DNA from: Stenotrophomonas ginsengisoli
Lineage (GTDB): Bacteria; Pseudomonadota; Gammaproteobacteria; Xanthomonadales; Xanthomonadaceae
Direction of reading: 5' to 3'
Length of the DNA: 64,000 nt
NCBI RefSeq assembly: GCF_001431485.1
Contig: NZ_LDJM01000012.1
Span: forward strand, 1-64,000
Position 1 is the first letter of the stretch; every line of letters starts with the position of its first letter. The position numbers and the translations under genes are program-made. Of this stretch, positions 50,522-59,842 are shown piece by piece. The notes under the pieces are model-generated. The model saw only the letters and a program-made list of their open reading frames with translations, did not search any database and was not told the origin of the DNA.

Positions 50522-50689
50522 ATGGACAGCAGCAACCAGACCCACCTGCCCGATCACAACCATAGCCTGCTGGAGGGATTGTTCCAGCTCACCGTCAGCG
50601 GCGCGGCGGACAGCCAGGACTTTGCGCTGATCGACCAGGAGGTCTACACCCGCCTGCTTGAGACCTACCCGCCGGCCGATCCGCGCTGA
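50522..50689 (+). CDS. Small protein of unknown function
   Basis: 55 residues: MDSSNQTHLPDHNHSLLEGL, a helix, then LLETYPPADPR. It has no strong ribosome site and is short, but the frame has GC-type codon use, starts in a promoter-like AT-richer stretch and is followed by a terminator at 50707. Probably a real small protein. Confidence 0.5.
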   Translation: MDSSNQTHLPDHNHSLLEGLFQLTVSGAADSQDFALIDQEVYTRLLETYPPADPR

Positions 50690-50706
50690 CATCGTCGCCC
50701 CCTGCA

Positions 50707-50742
50707 ACAAGGCCTCGTCAGAGACGAGGCCTTGTGCTTTTT
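50707..50742. terminator. Terminator between the small protein and the rhomboid protease
   Basis: CAAGGCCTCGTC-AGA-GACGAGGCCTTG followed by TGCTTTTT. It stops plus-strand transcription and may also end the minus-strand rhomboid transcript. Confidence 0.88.
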
Positions 50743-50762
50743 CAGACCGGAGGCGAAGGCTC

Positions 50763-51389
50763 TCAGCCGAAACGGGGCAGCTGCGGGCTCATCAGGCTCT
50801 GCAGGAAGATGGCGAAGATGCCCGGCTCCATGCACAGCATGAACAGCACACCGAAAGCGGCACCGGCCAGGTGGGCGCTGTGGTTGATGTTGTCCCGGCC
50901 CTGCTTGTCCATCCAGATGCTGTAACCAACGTAGAACACCCCGTACACGATGGCCGGTACCGGGATGAACATGACAAAGATCCAGGTCCACGGCGCCAGC
51001 AGGATGTAGGCAAACAGCACCGCACTCACCGCACCGGACGCGCCCAGGCTGAAATAGTTGGGGTTGTCCTTGTTCTTCAGGTAGGTGGGCAGGATGGAAA
51101 CCACCAGCGCGGCCAGATAGAACAGCGGGAAGGTCAGGATCGAGCCGCTGAGCCGGGTCATCACCTGCTCGATCAGGCCGCCGAAGAAGAACAGCGTGAT
51201 CATGTTGAAGATCAGGTGCATCCAGTCGGCATGGATGAAGCCGTAGCCGATCAGACGGTCGTACTGGCGGTGGCGGCTGATCGCCGGCGGCCACAGGATC
51301 AGGCGGTCAACCAGCCGGCGGTTGTTGAATGCCTGCCAGCTCACCAGCGCGGTGATGGCAATGATCAGCCAGGTAAACGGGGATTGCAT
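50763..51389 (-). CDS. Rhomboid family intramembrane serine protease
   Basis: 208 residues and six membrane segments. Catalytic Ser in LGASGAVSAVLFAY (Ser about 118) and His in NHSAHLAGAAFGV (about 172), with HADWMHLIFNM preceding (the oxyanion-loop His). Rhomboids cut membrane-anchored substrates within or near the membrane. The start MQSPFTW is preferred over an open frame to 51584. Downstream of the POT transporter, 11 bases away. Confidence 0.93.
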   Translation of the reverse strand: MQSPFTWLIIAITALVSWQAFNNRRLVDRLILWPPAISRHRQYDRLIGYGFIHADWMHLIFNMITLFFFGGLIEQVMTRLSGSILTFPLFYLAALVVSILPTYLKNKDNPNYFSLGASGAVSAVLFAYILLAPWTWIFVMFIPVPAIVYGVFYVGYSIWMDKQGRDNINHSAHLAGAAFGVLFMLCMEPGIFAIFLQSLMSPQLPRFG

Positions 51390-51400
51390 GCTCGGCTTCC

Positions 51401-52963
51401 TTACGCGGCGCGGTAGTTGTCCACGGCCTTGTAGGTCCGTGCATACAGACCGAAGGCAATGGCGGCAATGAAGGCAAAGCCGGCGAAGAAGAACATCAGG
51501 AAGGCCGCCTCGCTCAGGCCGGTGCTGGCGATCTTGTCGGTGACCCCCTGGTTGCGCACGGCCGCATTGGACAGCAGCACCCACAGGTTGCCGATGGTGG
51601 TGGTCAGGTTCCAGAAGCTCATCACCACGCCCTTCATCGTCGCCGGGGCCTGGCTGTAGGCGAACTCCAGGCCGGTGGCCGAGACCAGCACCTCACCGAA
51701 GGTCAGCAGTGCGTAGGGCAGGATCTGCCAGAAGATGGACAGGGCGCTGCCGCCATCCATCACCACCTGGATGCCACCGACCACGATCCAGGCCAGGCCG
51801 GAGAAGGCGATACCGGCGGTCATCCGGCGCAGCGCGGTCGGCTCCATGCCGAAACGGCGCAGCATCGGGTACAGGACCAGGTTGTTGAACGGGATCAGGA
51901 TCATCACCAGCAACGGGTTCAGCGCCTGCATCTGCGAGGCGGTGAACCAGGACGGCATGACCATCTGCTGGCCCTGCAGCACCCAGGTCGAGGCCTTCTG
52001 GTCAAACAGGGAGAAGAACGGGGTGGTCAGGGCGAAGATCACCAGCACCTTCATCACCGAGCGCACGCCATTGACCGCCTCGGCCGGGTGCACGCCGCGG
52101 GCACGTTCCAGCTGCAGCATGGCGCCACCGCCGATGCCGGCCAGGATCGCCACCAGGGCCAGACACAGGCAGATCACGATGCCCAGCTTGGGCACCAGCA
52201 GCATCGAGCCCATCGCCGCCAGCACGCCGGCCACGGCCAGCCACAATCCGGCACGGCCCTGCCCCGGTGCCTGGGCAAACAGCGCGGTGCGGACCACATT
52301 GCCGAACGAATGCGGGTCCTTGGGCGGCAGCGGCACCAGCACGTATTTCTTGCGCCCCAGCCAGAAGATCAAGGTTGCGATGAACATCAGGATGCCCGGG
52401 ATGCCGAACGCCCAGGCCGGGCCGAGATGCTTCAGGGCCAGCGGGATCAGCAGCGAGGCAAACAACGAGCCGAAGTTGATGATCCAGTAGAAGGCATCGA
52501 ACACGACCTTGGCCAGGTGCTTGTTGGACTGGTCGAACTGGTCACCCATGAACGAGGCCACCAGCGGCTTGATCCCGCCGGCACCGAGCGCGATCAGACC
52601 CAGGCCCACCATGAAACCGGTGCGCGAGTCCTCGAACAAGGCCAATGCGGCATGGCCGGCGCAGTAGATCAGCGAGAACCAGAGGATGGTGTGGTACTTG
52701 CCGAAGAACTTGTCGGCCAGCCAGCCACCGAGCAGCGGGAAGAAATACACGCCGATCATGAAGCTGTGCATGATGTCCTTGGCCTCGGCCGCACGGCCTT
52801 CGGCGGTGATCTCCTGCAGCAGCAGCGAGGTGATCAGGAACTGGACAAGGATGTTGCGCATGCCGTAGAAGCTGAAGCGTTCGCAGGCTTCATTGCCAAT
52901 GATGTACGGGATCTGGCGCGGCATCTTGCCGGTTGCGGCCGGCACGGTTGCGGGGGTCGTCAT
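51401..52963 (-). CDS. Proton-dependent oligopeptide transporter (POT/PTR family)
   Basis: 520 residues from MTTPATVPAATGKMPRQIP. The N-terminal family signature NEACERFSFYGMRNILVQF (ExxERFxYY type) and 14 hydrophobic segments are typical for POT permeases such as DtpA/DtpD, which import di- and tripeptides with protons. A start 11 codons upstream (MQLRIS) is open but lacks a ribosome site. Pairs with the periplasmic M3 peptidase only by theme. Confidence 0.92.
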   Translation of the reverse strand: MTTPATVPAATGKMPRQIPYIIGNEACERFSFYGMRNILVQFLITSLLLQEITAEGRAAEAKDIMHSFMIGVYFFPLLGGWLADKFFGKYHTILWFSLIYCAGHAALALFEDSRTGFMVGLGLIALGAGGIKPLVASFMGDQFDQSNKHLAKVVFDAFYWIINFGSLFASLLIPLALKHLGPAWAFGIPGILMFIATLIFWLGRKKYVLVPLPPKDPHSFGNVVRTALFAQAPGQGRAGLWLAVAGVLAAMGSMLLVPKLGIVICLCLALVAILAGIGGGAMLQLERARGVHPAEAVNGVRSVMKVLVIFALTTPFFSLFDQKASTWVLQGQQMVMPSWFTASQMQALNPLLVMILIPFNNLVLYPMLRRFGMEPTALRRMTAGIAFSGLAWIVVGGIQVVMDGGSALSIFWQILPYALLTFGEVLVSATGLEFAYSQAPATMKGVVMSFWNLTTTIGNLWVLLSNAAVRNQGVTDKIASTGLSEAAFLMFFFAGFAFIAAIAFGLYARTYKAVDNYRAA

Positions 52964-53092
52964 GGAACTGGCGATCCTGGAAATTCGAAGCTGCAAAGAC
53001 TACCGCATATCGGCACCGGCTTCGCCGCCGATTGCACATTGCCTGCACCCGGCAAAACCGATACTGCCCGCCTCTGTCTGCCCTGCTCCCAC

Positions 53093-53890
53093 ATGCGCCC
53101 AAGCCCGTTCACCTGCCTGCTGGCCAGTTGCTGGTTGTGGACCAGCCTGCCGGCCGTTGCCCAGCCAGATTCACTGGTCGTGGCCAACCTGTCCCTGCCG
53201 GCCAGCGTCTGGCCCGGGCAGCGCGAGGCAGTGATCGAGCTGCTCGGCCATGCCGGCGTTGATGTGGTGCTGATCCAGCAGGTGCGCAGCCATGACCGGC
53301 AAGCGCCGGAAATCTGCAACCTGGCCGTGCCGCTGCAGATGCACTGTGACTTTGTCAGTGCCGACCCGCCCAGCCTGGCCACGCGCCAGGGCCTGGCCAT
53401 GCTCAGCCGCCGGCCCATCGTCGAGGACGGTGCCAGCCTGCTGCATGGCGAGGATGGCAGTGCGCCGGTGGCGGCCGGCTACTGGCGCCTGCAAATCGGC
53501 ACACAGGCCATCAACCTGTACAGCGCCAGCCTGGCCAGCGGCCAGCGTCTGCAGCAGCGCCGCCAGCGCCAGGCCAGCGATCTGCGTGACTGGATGGCCA
53601 GCCATGATCCGGCCCTGGCCAACGTGGTCGTTGCACGCTTTGGCTCGCGCCATGCCGAACTGCTGCAACTGATGCCCGGGCTGGGCACGGCGCGCAAGTC
53701 ACTCGGGCCGGAACAGGCCCATGGCCTGGATGTGCTGTACCCGCCGGAGCGCCTGCGCCTGAAGGCCAGCACCGTGCTCGAGCTGCATGGCCCGGCCCCG
53801 CCCGGCGACGACCCGGCCAACACGCCGGCCGCACAGCCGCCACAGATGCTGGGCATCGTGGTCGAGCTGGAACTGCCGGCCGCGCCCTGA
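53093..53890 (+). CDS. Exonuclease-endonuclease-phosphatase-like secreted protein, active site degenerate
   Basis: 265 residues. Signal peptide MRPSPFTCLLASCWLWTSLP. The mature part shows the outline of the EEP fold: VVANLSLPASV (normally x-N-x-N), VDVVLIQQVR (normally LQE with catalytic Glu; Gln here), TRQGLAMLSRRPIVEDG, then VVVARFGSR (normally GDFN) and LDVLYPPERLRL. The final SDH motif is missing. Most metal and catalytic residues are replaced, so hydrolase activity is unlikely. Function unknown. Confidence 0.65.
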   Translation: MRPSPFTCLLASCWLWTSLPAVAQPDSLVVANLSLPASVWPGQREAVIELLGHAGVDVVLIQQVRSHDRQAPEICNLAVPLQMHCDFVSADPPSLATRQGLAMLSRRPIVEDGASLLHGEDGSAPVAAGYWRLQIGTQAINLYSASLASGQRLQQRRQRQASDLRDWMASHDPALANVVVARFGSRHAELLQLMPGLGTARKSLGPEQAHGLDVLYPPERLRLKASTVLELHGPAPPGDDPANTPAAQPPQMLGIVVELELPAAP

Positions 53891-53931
53891 GCCAGCGCGT
53901 GCGATTGACGGCAAAAGCCGGCCCGCAAAAC

Positions 53932-53957
53932 AACAAGGCCGGGAAATCCCGGCCTTG
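53932..53957. terminator. Terminator between the EEP-like gene and sod
   Basis: AACAAGGCCGGGA-AA-TCCCGGCCTTG: a bidirectional stem between converging genes (stops 53890 and 53983), followed by TCCTC with no long T-run. Confidence 0.75.
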
Positions 53958-53982
53958 TCCTCAACTACGCAGCACCTGCAAC

Positions 53983-54594
53983 TCAGGCAATGGCGGCCTG
54001 GTAGCGGGCTTCCACGGCGTTCCAGTCGATCAGGTTGTAGAACTGGCCGATGAATTCCGGGCGACGGTTCTGGTACTTCAGGTAGTAGGCGTGTTCCCAC
54101 ACGTCGATGGTCAGCACCGGGGTGCGGCCTTCCATCAGCGGGCTTTCCTGGTTGCCGGTCTTTTCGATGACCAGCTTGCCGTCGGTGGTCACGCTCAGCC
54201 AGGCCCAGCCGGAGCCGAACTGGGTGGTGGCGGCCTTGGTGAACTCTTCCTTGAACTTCTCAAAGCCGCCGAGCTGCTCGTCGATGGCCTTGGCCAGCGC
54301 GCCGACCGGAGCGCCACCGGCGTTCGGGCCGATCACGTCCCAGAACAGGGCGTGGTTGGCATGGCCACCGCCCTGGTTGCGCACGCCCTGCTGCAACGGC
54401 TGCGGCAGTTCGGCGACCTTGCGCAGCAGGTCTTCGATGGCCATGTCGGCGTATTCGGTGCCTTCCAGCAGCGCATTGAGGTTGTTGACGTAGGTCTGGT
54501 GGTGCTTGCCGTGGTGGATTTCCACGGTCTGGGCATCCATGAACGGCTCAAGGGCGTCGCTGGCAAACTTCAATGCGGGCAGGCTATGTGCCAT
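53983..54594 (-). CDS. Superoxide dismutase, Fe/Mn family
   Basis: 203 residues from MAHSLPALKF, with AGGAG upstream. The four metal ligands are in place: IHHGKHHQTYVNN (first His), GHANHALFWDVIGP (second His), then DVWEHAYYLKYQNRR (Asp and His). GGGHANHALFW is more usual in the Mn form, but the metal cannot be settled by reading. It removes superoxide in the cytoplasm. Confidence 0.95.
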   Translation of the reverse strand: MAHSLPALKFASDALEPFMDAQTVEIHHGKHHQTYVNNLNALLEGTEYADMAIEDLLRKVAELPQPLQQGVRNQGGGHANHALFWDVIGPNAGGAPVGALAKAIDEQLGGFEKFKEEFTKAATTQFGSGWAWLSVTTDGKLVIEKTGNQESPLMEGRTPVLTIDVWEHAYYLKYQNRRPEFIGQFYNLIDWNAVEARYQAAIA

Positions 54595-54777
54595 GGGGAA
54601 TTCTCCTGGTGGTGCGGGTGACATCGGCAGGCTGCCGATTCGTGCCTACCAATGGTAGGGATGACGGGCCAACTTACCAAGGGTGGGATCAAGGAAAGTT
54701 CTGTTCCCCCCGGCCGGGCAAGACGGCAGGACACCGATTTGCCGATAATCCCCGGTATTCCGCACCACGGTACCGTC

Positions 54778-55311
54778 ATGGGCAAACGATCCAACCACAA
54801 CAAGGGCCGCAAGAGCCCATTGGCACTGGCTGCCACCGCCATCATCGGCCTGGCCGCGCTCTGGCTCGGGGTCAACCCGGACCAGTTGCGCAACAACCCG
54901 GGGCAGGCAGTGGAGCAGATCGGCCAGGCCGTCAGCCAGGGCCGCCAGGCCGATGCCGCCACCCAATCGACATCTGCCACCGAGGCGGGCACCGGCGACG
55001 ATACGGCGGCCGATGCCAAGGACTGGCCGGCCTTCCTGAGCGAGCAGGCGCGCCAGACAGTCGGGCTGATCCAGCGTGGCGGCCCCTACCCCTACCGCCA
55101 GGACGGCACCACCTTCGGCAACCGCGAGAAACGCCTGCCGCAGCGCCAGCGCGGCTGGTACCGCGAGTACACCGTGGATACCCCCGGCCTGAGCCACCGT
55201 GGCCCGCGCCGCATCGTCACCGGCGGCCATCCCCCCACCGAGTGGTATTACACCGAAGACCATTACGACAGCTTCCGCCAGTTCACCCCGCCTGCCGCCC
55301 GGAGCCATTGA
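54778..55311 (+). CDS. Barnase-like guanyl-specific ribonuclease (membrane-anchored or secreted)
   Basis: 177 residues from MGKRSNHNKGRKSPLAL. A hydrophobic segment (about 13-30) as signal or anchor, a low-complexity stretch (30-80), then the RNase domain: TTFGNREKRLP, WYREYTVDTPG with the catalytic Glu, RGPRRIVTGG with the Arg, and TEDHYDSFRQF with the final His. All barnase catalytic positions (Glu73, Arg83/87, His102) are matched. It is followed with one-base overlap by barstar. Confidence 0.92.
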   Translation: MGKRSNHNKGRKSPLALAATAIIGLAALWLGVNPDQLRNNPGQAVEQIGQAVSQGRQADAATQSTSATEAGTGDDTAADAKDWPAFLSEQARQTVGLIQRGGPYPYRQDGTTFGNREKRLPQRQRGWYREYTVDTPGLSHRGPRRIVTGGHPPTEWYYTEDHYDSFRQFTPPAARSH

Positions 55312-55748
55312 TGTCCACCGATACCTTCAATCCAGCCGATGCGCCGCAGCCTGTGGCCGGCAACGGCCTGCGCCAGGTGCCGCTGGCCCTGCTGCCTGAA
55401 CTGGCCGACGCGGCCTGGCGCGCCGGCTTCCTGATCAGCCACGTGGCCCTGGCCGGGGTGGATGACAAGGCCGGCCTGCTGGCCGCCTGTGCCGATGGCC
55501 TGGCCTTCCCGCCCGGGCTGGGCGGCAACTGGGATGGCCTGGCCGATGCCCTGGACGACCTGTCCTGGCTGGACGGCGACCACCACGCCATCCTGATCGA
55601 CGGGGCTGCGACCTTGCGCGCGCAGGCGCCGCAGGTACTGGCCACGCTGACGCAGATCATCGCCGAGGTGGCCGCACAGCGTGCCGCCGCCGGCCTGCCC
55701 TTCCAGGTGTTCCTGTGCGATGAGCCGATGCCCACGCAGGCCGGTTGA
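55311..55748 (+). CDS. Barstar family ribonuclease inhibitor
   Basis: 145 residues from MSTDTFNPADAPQPVAGNGL. FLISHVALAGVDDKAGLLAACADG and GGNWDGLADALDDLSWLDG are the barstar helix that blocks the RNase active site. The ATG starts on the last base of the RNase stop (TGATG), guaranteeing co-translation of inhibitor with enzyme. About 50 residues longer than barstar of Bacillus, with extra segments at both ends. Inhibits the cytoplasmic precursor of its partner. Confidence 0.92.
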   Translation: MSTDTFNPADAPQPVAGNGLRQVPLALLPELADAAWRAGFLISHVALAGVDDKAGLLAACADGLAFPPGLGGNWDGLADALDDLSWLDGDHHAILIDGAATLRAQAPQVLATLTQIIAEVAAQRAAAGLPFQVFLCDEPMPTQAG

Positions 55749-55781
55749 GACGGCCTGCACCGCGCCTTGAACGGCGGACAA

Positions 55782-55824
55782 AAAACAACGGCCCGGCAGT
55801 GTGACTGCCCGGGCCGTTGTTGTG
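55782..55824. terminator. Bidirectional terminator between barstar and ABC-F gene
   Basis: ACAACGGCCCGGCAGT-GTG-ACTGCCCGGGCCGTTGT is a long stem (one bulge) flanked by A-run and TGTGTTT, placed between converging genes. Confidence 0.85.
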
Positions 55825-55851
55825 TTTGCTGCAGCCAGAGGCTGGGCGGGG

Positions 55852-57732
55852 TCAGGCGTCCAGCTGTTCCCAGCGGGCGTAGGCGGCATCCAACTTTTCC
55901 TGGGCCTTGGCCATCTGCTGGGTGTGGGCGGTGACCTCGGCGCTGGAGCGGGTGTAGAAGGCCGGGTCATTCATGGCCGCGGTCAGCCCTTCCACATCCA
56001 GTTCCAGCTGCTCGATCAGCGCCGGCAGCTGTTCCAGCTCACGCGCATCCTTGTAGCTGAGTTTCTTCTTCGCTGCGGCCGGCGCCGGGGCAGCGGCGGC
56101 CGGCGCGGCGGCCGGCTTGGCCACAGCGGGCGCGGCCGGGGCGGCACTGGCCTGGCTGCGCTGACGCAGCCAGTCGTTGTAGCCACCCACGTATTCGCCG
56201 ATCACCCCGTCGCCTTCCATCACCATGGTCGAGGTGACCACGTTGTCGATGAAGTCACGGTCGTGGCTGACCAGCAGCAGGGTGCCGGTGTACTCGCCCA
56301 GCAGCTCTTCGAGCAGCTCCAGGGTTTCCACGTCCAGGTCGTTGGTCGGTTCGTCCATCACCAACAGGTTGGACGGCTGGGCGAACAGCTTGGCCAGCAG
56401 CAGGCGGTTGCGCTCACCACCGGACAGGCGGGTGATCGGCGCACGTGCGCGCTCGGGGGTGAACATGAAGTCCTGCAGGTAGGCATGCACATGCTTGCGC
56501 TTGCCGTTGATCTCCAGGAAGTCCGCGCCCTCGGCCACGTTCTCGATCGCGCTCCAGTCCTCGCGCAAGGTGGCCCGGTACTGGTCGAAATAGGCGATCT
56601 GCAGGTTGGTGCCGGTACGCACCTCGCCGCTGGCCGGCTGCAGGTCGCCGAGCATCAGCTTGAGCAAGGTGGTCTTGCCGCTGCCGTTGGGGCCGATCAG
56701 GCCGATCCGGTCACCGCGCATCACCAGGGTGGAGAAGTCCTTGACCATGGTGCGCGCACCGAAGGCGAAGTTGACGTCCTTCAGCTCGATCACCTTCTTG
56801 CCCGAATTCTCGGCAACGGCGGCCTCCATGCGTACATTGCCGCCCAGTTCACGGCGCTGCCCGCGCTCCACACGCATCGCCTTGAGGCGGCGCACGCGGC
56901 CTTCGTCACGGGTACGGCGGGCCTTGATGCCCTGGCGGATCCACACTTCTTCCTGGGCCAGCAGCTTGTCGAAACGGGCGTTCTCCTGGGCCTGGGCGTT
57001 CAGACGCTCTTCGCGGCGGCGCTCGTAGTTGGCCCAGTCGCCCGGCCAGCTGGTGACCTGGCCGCGGTCGATCTCGACGATGCGGGTAGCCAGGGCACGC
57101 AGGAAGCGGCGGTCATGGGTGACAAACACCACGCAGCCATTCCAGCCCTTGAGGAAGGCTTCCAGCCAGTCGATGGCCTCGATGTCCAGGTGGTTGGTCG
57201 GCTCGTCCAGCAGCAGCACGTCCGGCGCGGCCACCAGGGCACGGGCCAGCAGCACGCGGCGCTTCATGCCGCCGGACAGGCGCTCGAACTGCAGCTCACC
57301 GTCCAGTTCCAGCTTGGTCAGGGTTTCGGTCACGCGCTGGTCCAGGGCCCAGCCGTCGGCCGCTTCGATCTTGCCCTGGACCTCGGCCATGGCATCGGCG
57401 TCAAATTCCTCGGCATGGCTGAGGCGGTGGAAATCGGCCAGCCACTGGCCCAGCTCGCCCAGGCCGTCGGCCACCACGTCAAACACGCTGCCGGCCGCGC
57501 CGTGCGGCACTTCCTGCTCCAGGCGGGTGACACGCACGCCGTGCTGGACGCGGATCTCGCCGTCATCGGGCTTGAGCTCGCCGGCCATCAGCTTCATCAG
57601 GGTGGATTTGCCGGCGCCGTTGCGGCCGATCAGGGCGATACGTTCGCCCGGTTCGATCGACAGTTCGGCTTTTTCCAGCAACAGCGGGCCGCCGACGCTG
57701 TAGTCGACGTTTTGGAGAGTGATCAAAGGCAT
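55852..57732 (-). CDS. ABC-F family ATPase (Uup-like)
   Basis: 626 residues from MPLITLQNVDYSVGG (a start three codons upstream is equally open). Two ABC domains: LIGRNGAGKSTLMKLM with LSGGMKRRVLLARAL, and LIGPNGSGKTTLLKLM with LSGGERNRLLLAKLF. Between them lies the P-site tRNA-interaction linker. The C-terminus has an Ala/Pro-rich hinge and a coiled coil (about 560-626), as in Uup. ABC-F proteins act on ribosomes or DNA ends rather than as transporters. Confidence 0.9.
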   Translation of the reverse strand: MPLITLQNVDYSVGGPLLLEKAELSIEPGERIALIGRNGAGKSTLMKLMAGELKPDDGEIRVQHGVRVTRLEQEVPHGAAGSVFDVVADGLGELGQWLADFHRLSHAEEFDADAMAEVQGKIEAADGWALDQRVTETLTKLELDGELQFERLSGGMKRRVLLARALVAAPDVLLLDEPTNHLDIEAIDWLEAFLKGWNGCVVFVTHDRRFLRALATRIVEIDRGQVTSWPGDWANYERRREERLNAQAQENARFDKLLAQEEVWIRQGIKARRTRDEGRVRRLKAMRVERGQRRELGGNVRMEAAVAENSGKKVIELKDVNFAFGARTMVKDFSTLVMRGDRIGLIGPNGSGKTTLLKLMLGDLQPASGEVRTGTNLQIAYFDQYRATLREDWSAIENVAEGADFLEINGKRKHVHAYLQDFMFTPERARAPITRLSGGERNRLLLAKLFAQPSNLLVMDEPTNDLDVETLELLEELLGEYTGTLLLVSHDRDFIDNVVTSTMVMEGDGVIGEYVGGYNDWLRQRSQASAAPAAPAVAKPAAAPAAAAPAPAAAKKKLSYKDARELEQLPALIEQLELDVEGLTAAMNDPAFYTRSSAEVTAHTQQMAKAQEKLDAAYARWEQLDA

Positions 57733-57776
57733 GGGCGCCATTGTACGGGTTGGGCAGCCGATGCGCGCCGTTGGCG

Positions 57777-58634
57777 TCAGTGGTCCAGGCCCAGCAAGCG
57801 GGCCAGGGCGGGCGGGCGTTGCCGCTGCGGATGCTCCAGCAACCACAGGGTGCGCCGCAACGGCGGCAGGGGCAACGCAACGGTGGCCAGGGTGCCATCG
57901 GCCAACGCGCCGGCCACGGCCGATTCGGGCACACAGGCCACCCCGGCCCCCTGCTGCGCGGCGGCCACGATTGCCGGGGTGCTGGCCAGGGTCAACGCCT
58001 GCACCCGGCCACCGAGCAGGGGCAGCAATTGCTGGTCGAACAACTGCCGGGTGCCCGAGCCGGGCTCGCGCAGCAGCCAGCGCATCCGTCCCAGCGCGTC
58101 CAGGCTGCCGGGCAGCCGTGCCGGCGCGGCCACCACCTGCAGGCTGTCGTGCCGCCACGGGGTCATTTTCAACTCAGGCAGCGGGCTGATCCCTTCCACC
58201 AGGCCGGCATCGACCTGCATCCGGGCCACGGCGCGGGCCACCTGCGCGGTATTGGCGATCTGCAGTGAGAGCCGGCTGTCCGGTTGTGCCTGCAGGAACG
58301 CGGCCAGAAGCGGTGGCAGCAGGTGGTTGCCCAGGGTGCTGCTGGCCGCCAGCTGCAGATGCACCGCGCCCAGCGGATCGGCCATGGACTGCTCCAGGGC
58401 CTGTGCATCGGCGAGCAGGCCGCGCGCGCCGGCCAACAGGCCACGGCCTTGGGCATTGATCTGCAGGCCGCGCCCGATGCGGTCGAACAACGGGCTGTCC
58501 CAATGCCCCTCCAGCTCCTTCAAGGCCGCACTGACGGCGGACTGTGACAGGCCCAGCGCCTGACCCGCCGCCGTGGTGCTGTGGTGATCGGCGATGGCAA
58601 CAAAGGCCTGGAGCTGGCGCAGGGTAAGGCGCAT
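57777..58634 (-). CDS. LysR-type regulator (CysB/YeiE-like)
   Basis: 285 residues from MRLTLRQLQAFVAIADHHST. Winged helix-turn-helix TTAAGQALGLSQSAVSAALKELEG, then a ligand-binding domain. Divergent from yeiH with about 100 bases between. This neighbour pair matches the yeiE-yeiH arrangement of E. coli, so it likely controls the exporter in response to a sulphur ligand. Confidence 0.88.
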   Translation of the reverse strand: MRLTLRQLQAFVAIADHHSTTAAGQALGLSQSAVSAALKELEGHWDSPLFDRIGRGLQINAQGRGLLAGARGLLADAQALEQSMADPLGAVHLQLAASSTLGNHLLPPLLAAFLQAQPDSRLSLQIANTAQVARAVARMQVDAGLVEGISPLPELKMTPWRHDSLQVVAAPARLPGSLDALGRMRWLLREPGSGTRQLFDQQLLPLLGGRVQALTLASTPAIVAAAQQGAGVACVPESAVAGALADGTLATVALPLPPLRRTLWLLEHPQRQRPPALARLLGLDH

Positions 58635-58735
58635 GCAATCAACCAAAATAAAAGGTAGGTATCAGAAAATATATTCGTTTTACAGGTTGATTGTGCGGGC
58701 GCAGGCTGCCCCACTCCTCAAGCGTGAGAATCGTC

Positions 58736-59809
58736 ATGCCACATTCCAGCCGCAGCCAGCTCCTGCCATCGCCCCTGCTCCGCTACCTGCCGGGCCTGGT
58801 CTTGACCGGCCTGCTCGCCCTGGCCGCTACGGCCCTGGCCAACGTGGCCTGGCTGCAGGCACATGGGCTGGGTGCACTGACCCTGGCCATCGTGGCCGGC
58901 ATCGTGCTGGGCAACACTGTCTACCCACGCTGGGCAGACGCTGCCCAGGCCGGCGTGGGTGTGGCCAAGCAATGGCTGCTGCGGGCCGGCATCGTGCTGT
59001 ATGGCCTGCGCCTGACCCTGGATGACATTGCCGGCATCGGGGTGGCCGGGGTGGTGCTGGATGCGCTGATGTTGACCAGCACCTTCGCCCTGGCCTGCTG
59101 GCTGGGCCGCCGTGTGCTCAAGCTGGACCTGCAGACGGTGCTGCTGATCGGCGCCGGCAGCTCGATCTGCGGTGCCGCCGCGGTGCTGGCCAGCGAACCG
59201 GTGGTCAAGGCGCGCAGCGAACAGGTGGCAGTGGCCGTGGCCACCGTGGTCATCTTTGGCACCCTGGCCATGTTCTGCTACCCGCTGCTGTGGCACTGGG
59301 GCAGCAGCGCCGGCTGGCTGGGCCTGGACGCGTCCGGTTTCGGCCTGTACACCGGCGCCACCATCCACGAAGTGGCCCAGGTCGTGGCCGCCGGCCGCGC
59401 CGTCGGGCCCGAAGCGGCCGATACCGCGGTGATTGCCAAGATGGTGCGGGTGATGATGCTGGCCCCGTTCCTGCTGGCCCTGTCGCTGTATCTGGCCCGC
59501 CGCCGGGGCAGCCCGTCCGCCACCCCGGCCAATGCCTCCACCCGTCTGCACATCCCCTGGTTTGCCTTCGGTTTTCTGGCCATGGTCGGCTTCAATTCTC
59601 TGGATCTGCTGCCCGCTGCCTGGGTGCAGGGCCTGCTGCAGCTGGATGGCTTGCTGCTGGCCATGGCCATGGCTGCCCTGGGCCTGACCACCCACGTCAG
59701 CGCCCTGCGCCGGGCCGGCGCTGCCCCGCTGCTGCTGGCCCTGCTGCTGTTTGTCTGGCTGCTGGCCGGCGGTCTGGCCCTTGCCCGTGCAATCAACTGC
59801 CTGTGGTGA
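58736..59809 (+). CDS. YeiH family putative sulfate exporter
   Basis: 357 residues from MPHSSRSQLLPSPLLRYLPG (an upstream TTG frame to 58691 is unlikely). Ten or so membrane segments with the family motifs LRAGIVLYGLRLTL, GAGSSICGAAAVLASEP and TGATIHEVAQVVAAG. YeiH/UPF0324 proteins are proposed sulphate or sulphite exporters. The divergent lysR regulator is part of the same unit. Confidence 0.9.
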   Translation: MPHSSRSQLLPSPLLRYLPGLVLTGLLALAATALANVAWLQAHGLGALTLAIVAGIVLGNTVYPRWADAAQAGVGVAKQWLLRAGIVLYGLRLTLDDIAGIGVAGVVLDALMLTSTFALACWLGRRVLKLDLQTVLLIGAGSSICGAAAVLASEPVVKARSEQVAVAVATVVIFGTLAMFCYPLLWHWGSSAGWLGLDASGFGLYTGATIHEVAQVVAAGRAVGPEAADTAVIAKMVRVMMLAPFLLALSLYLARRRGSPSATPANASTRLHIPWFAFGFLAMVGFNSLDLLPAAWVQGLLQLDGLLLAMAMAALGLTTHVSALRRAGAAPLLLALLLFVWLLAGGLALARAINCLW

Positions 59810-59842
59810 AGCACGGCAGCCCGTCATCTGCGAAAATGGGCC

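Noticed and set aside
55801..58563. 920-codon plus-strand frame over the ABC-F and lysR genes
   Set aside because: Antisense shadow; the opposite strand has intact ABC and LysR motifs.
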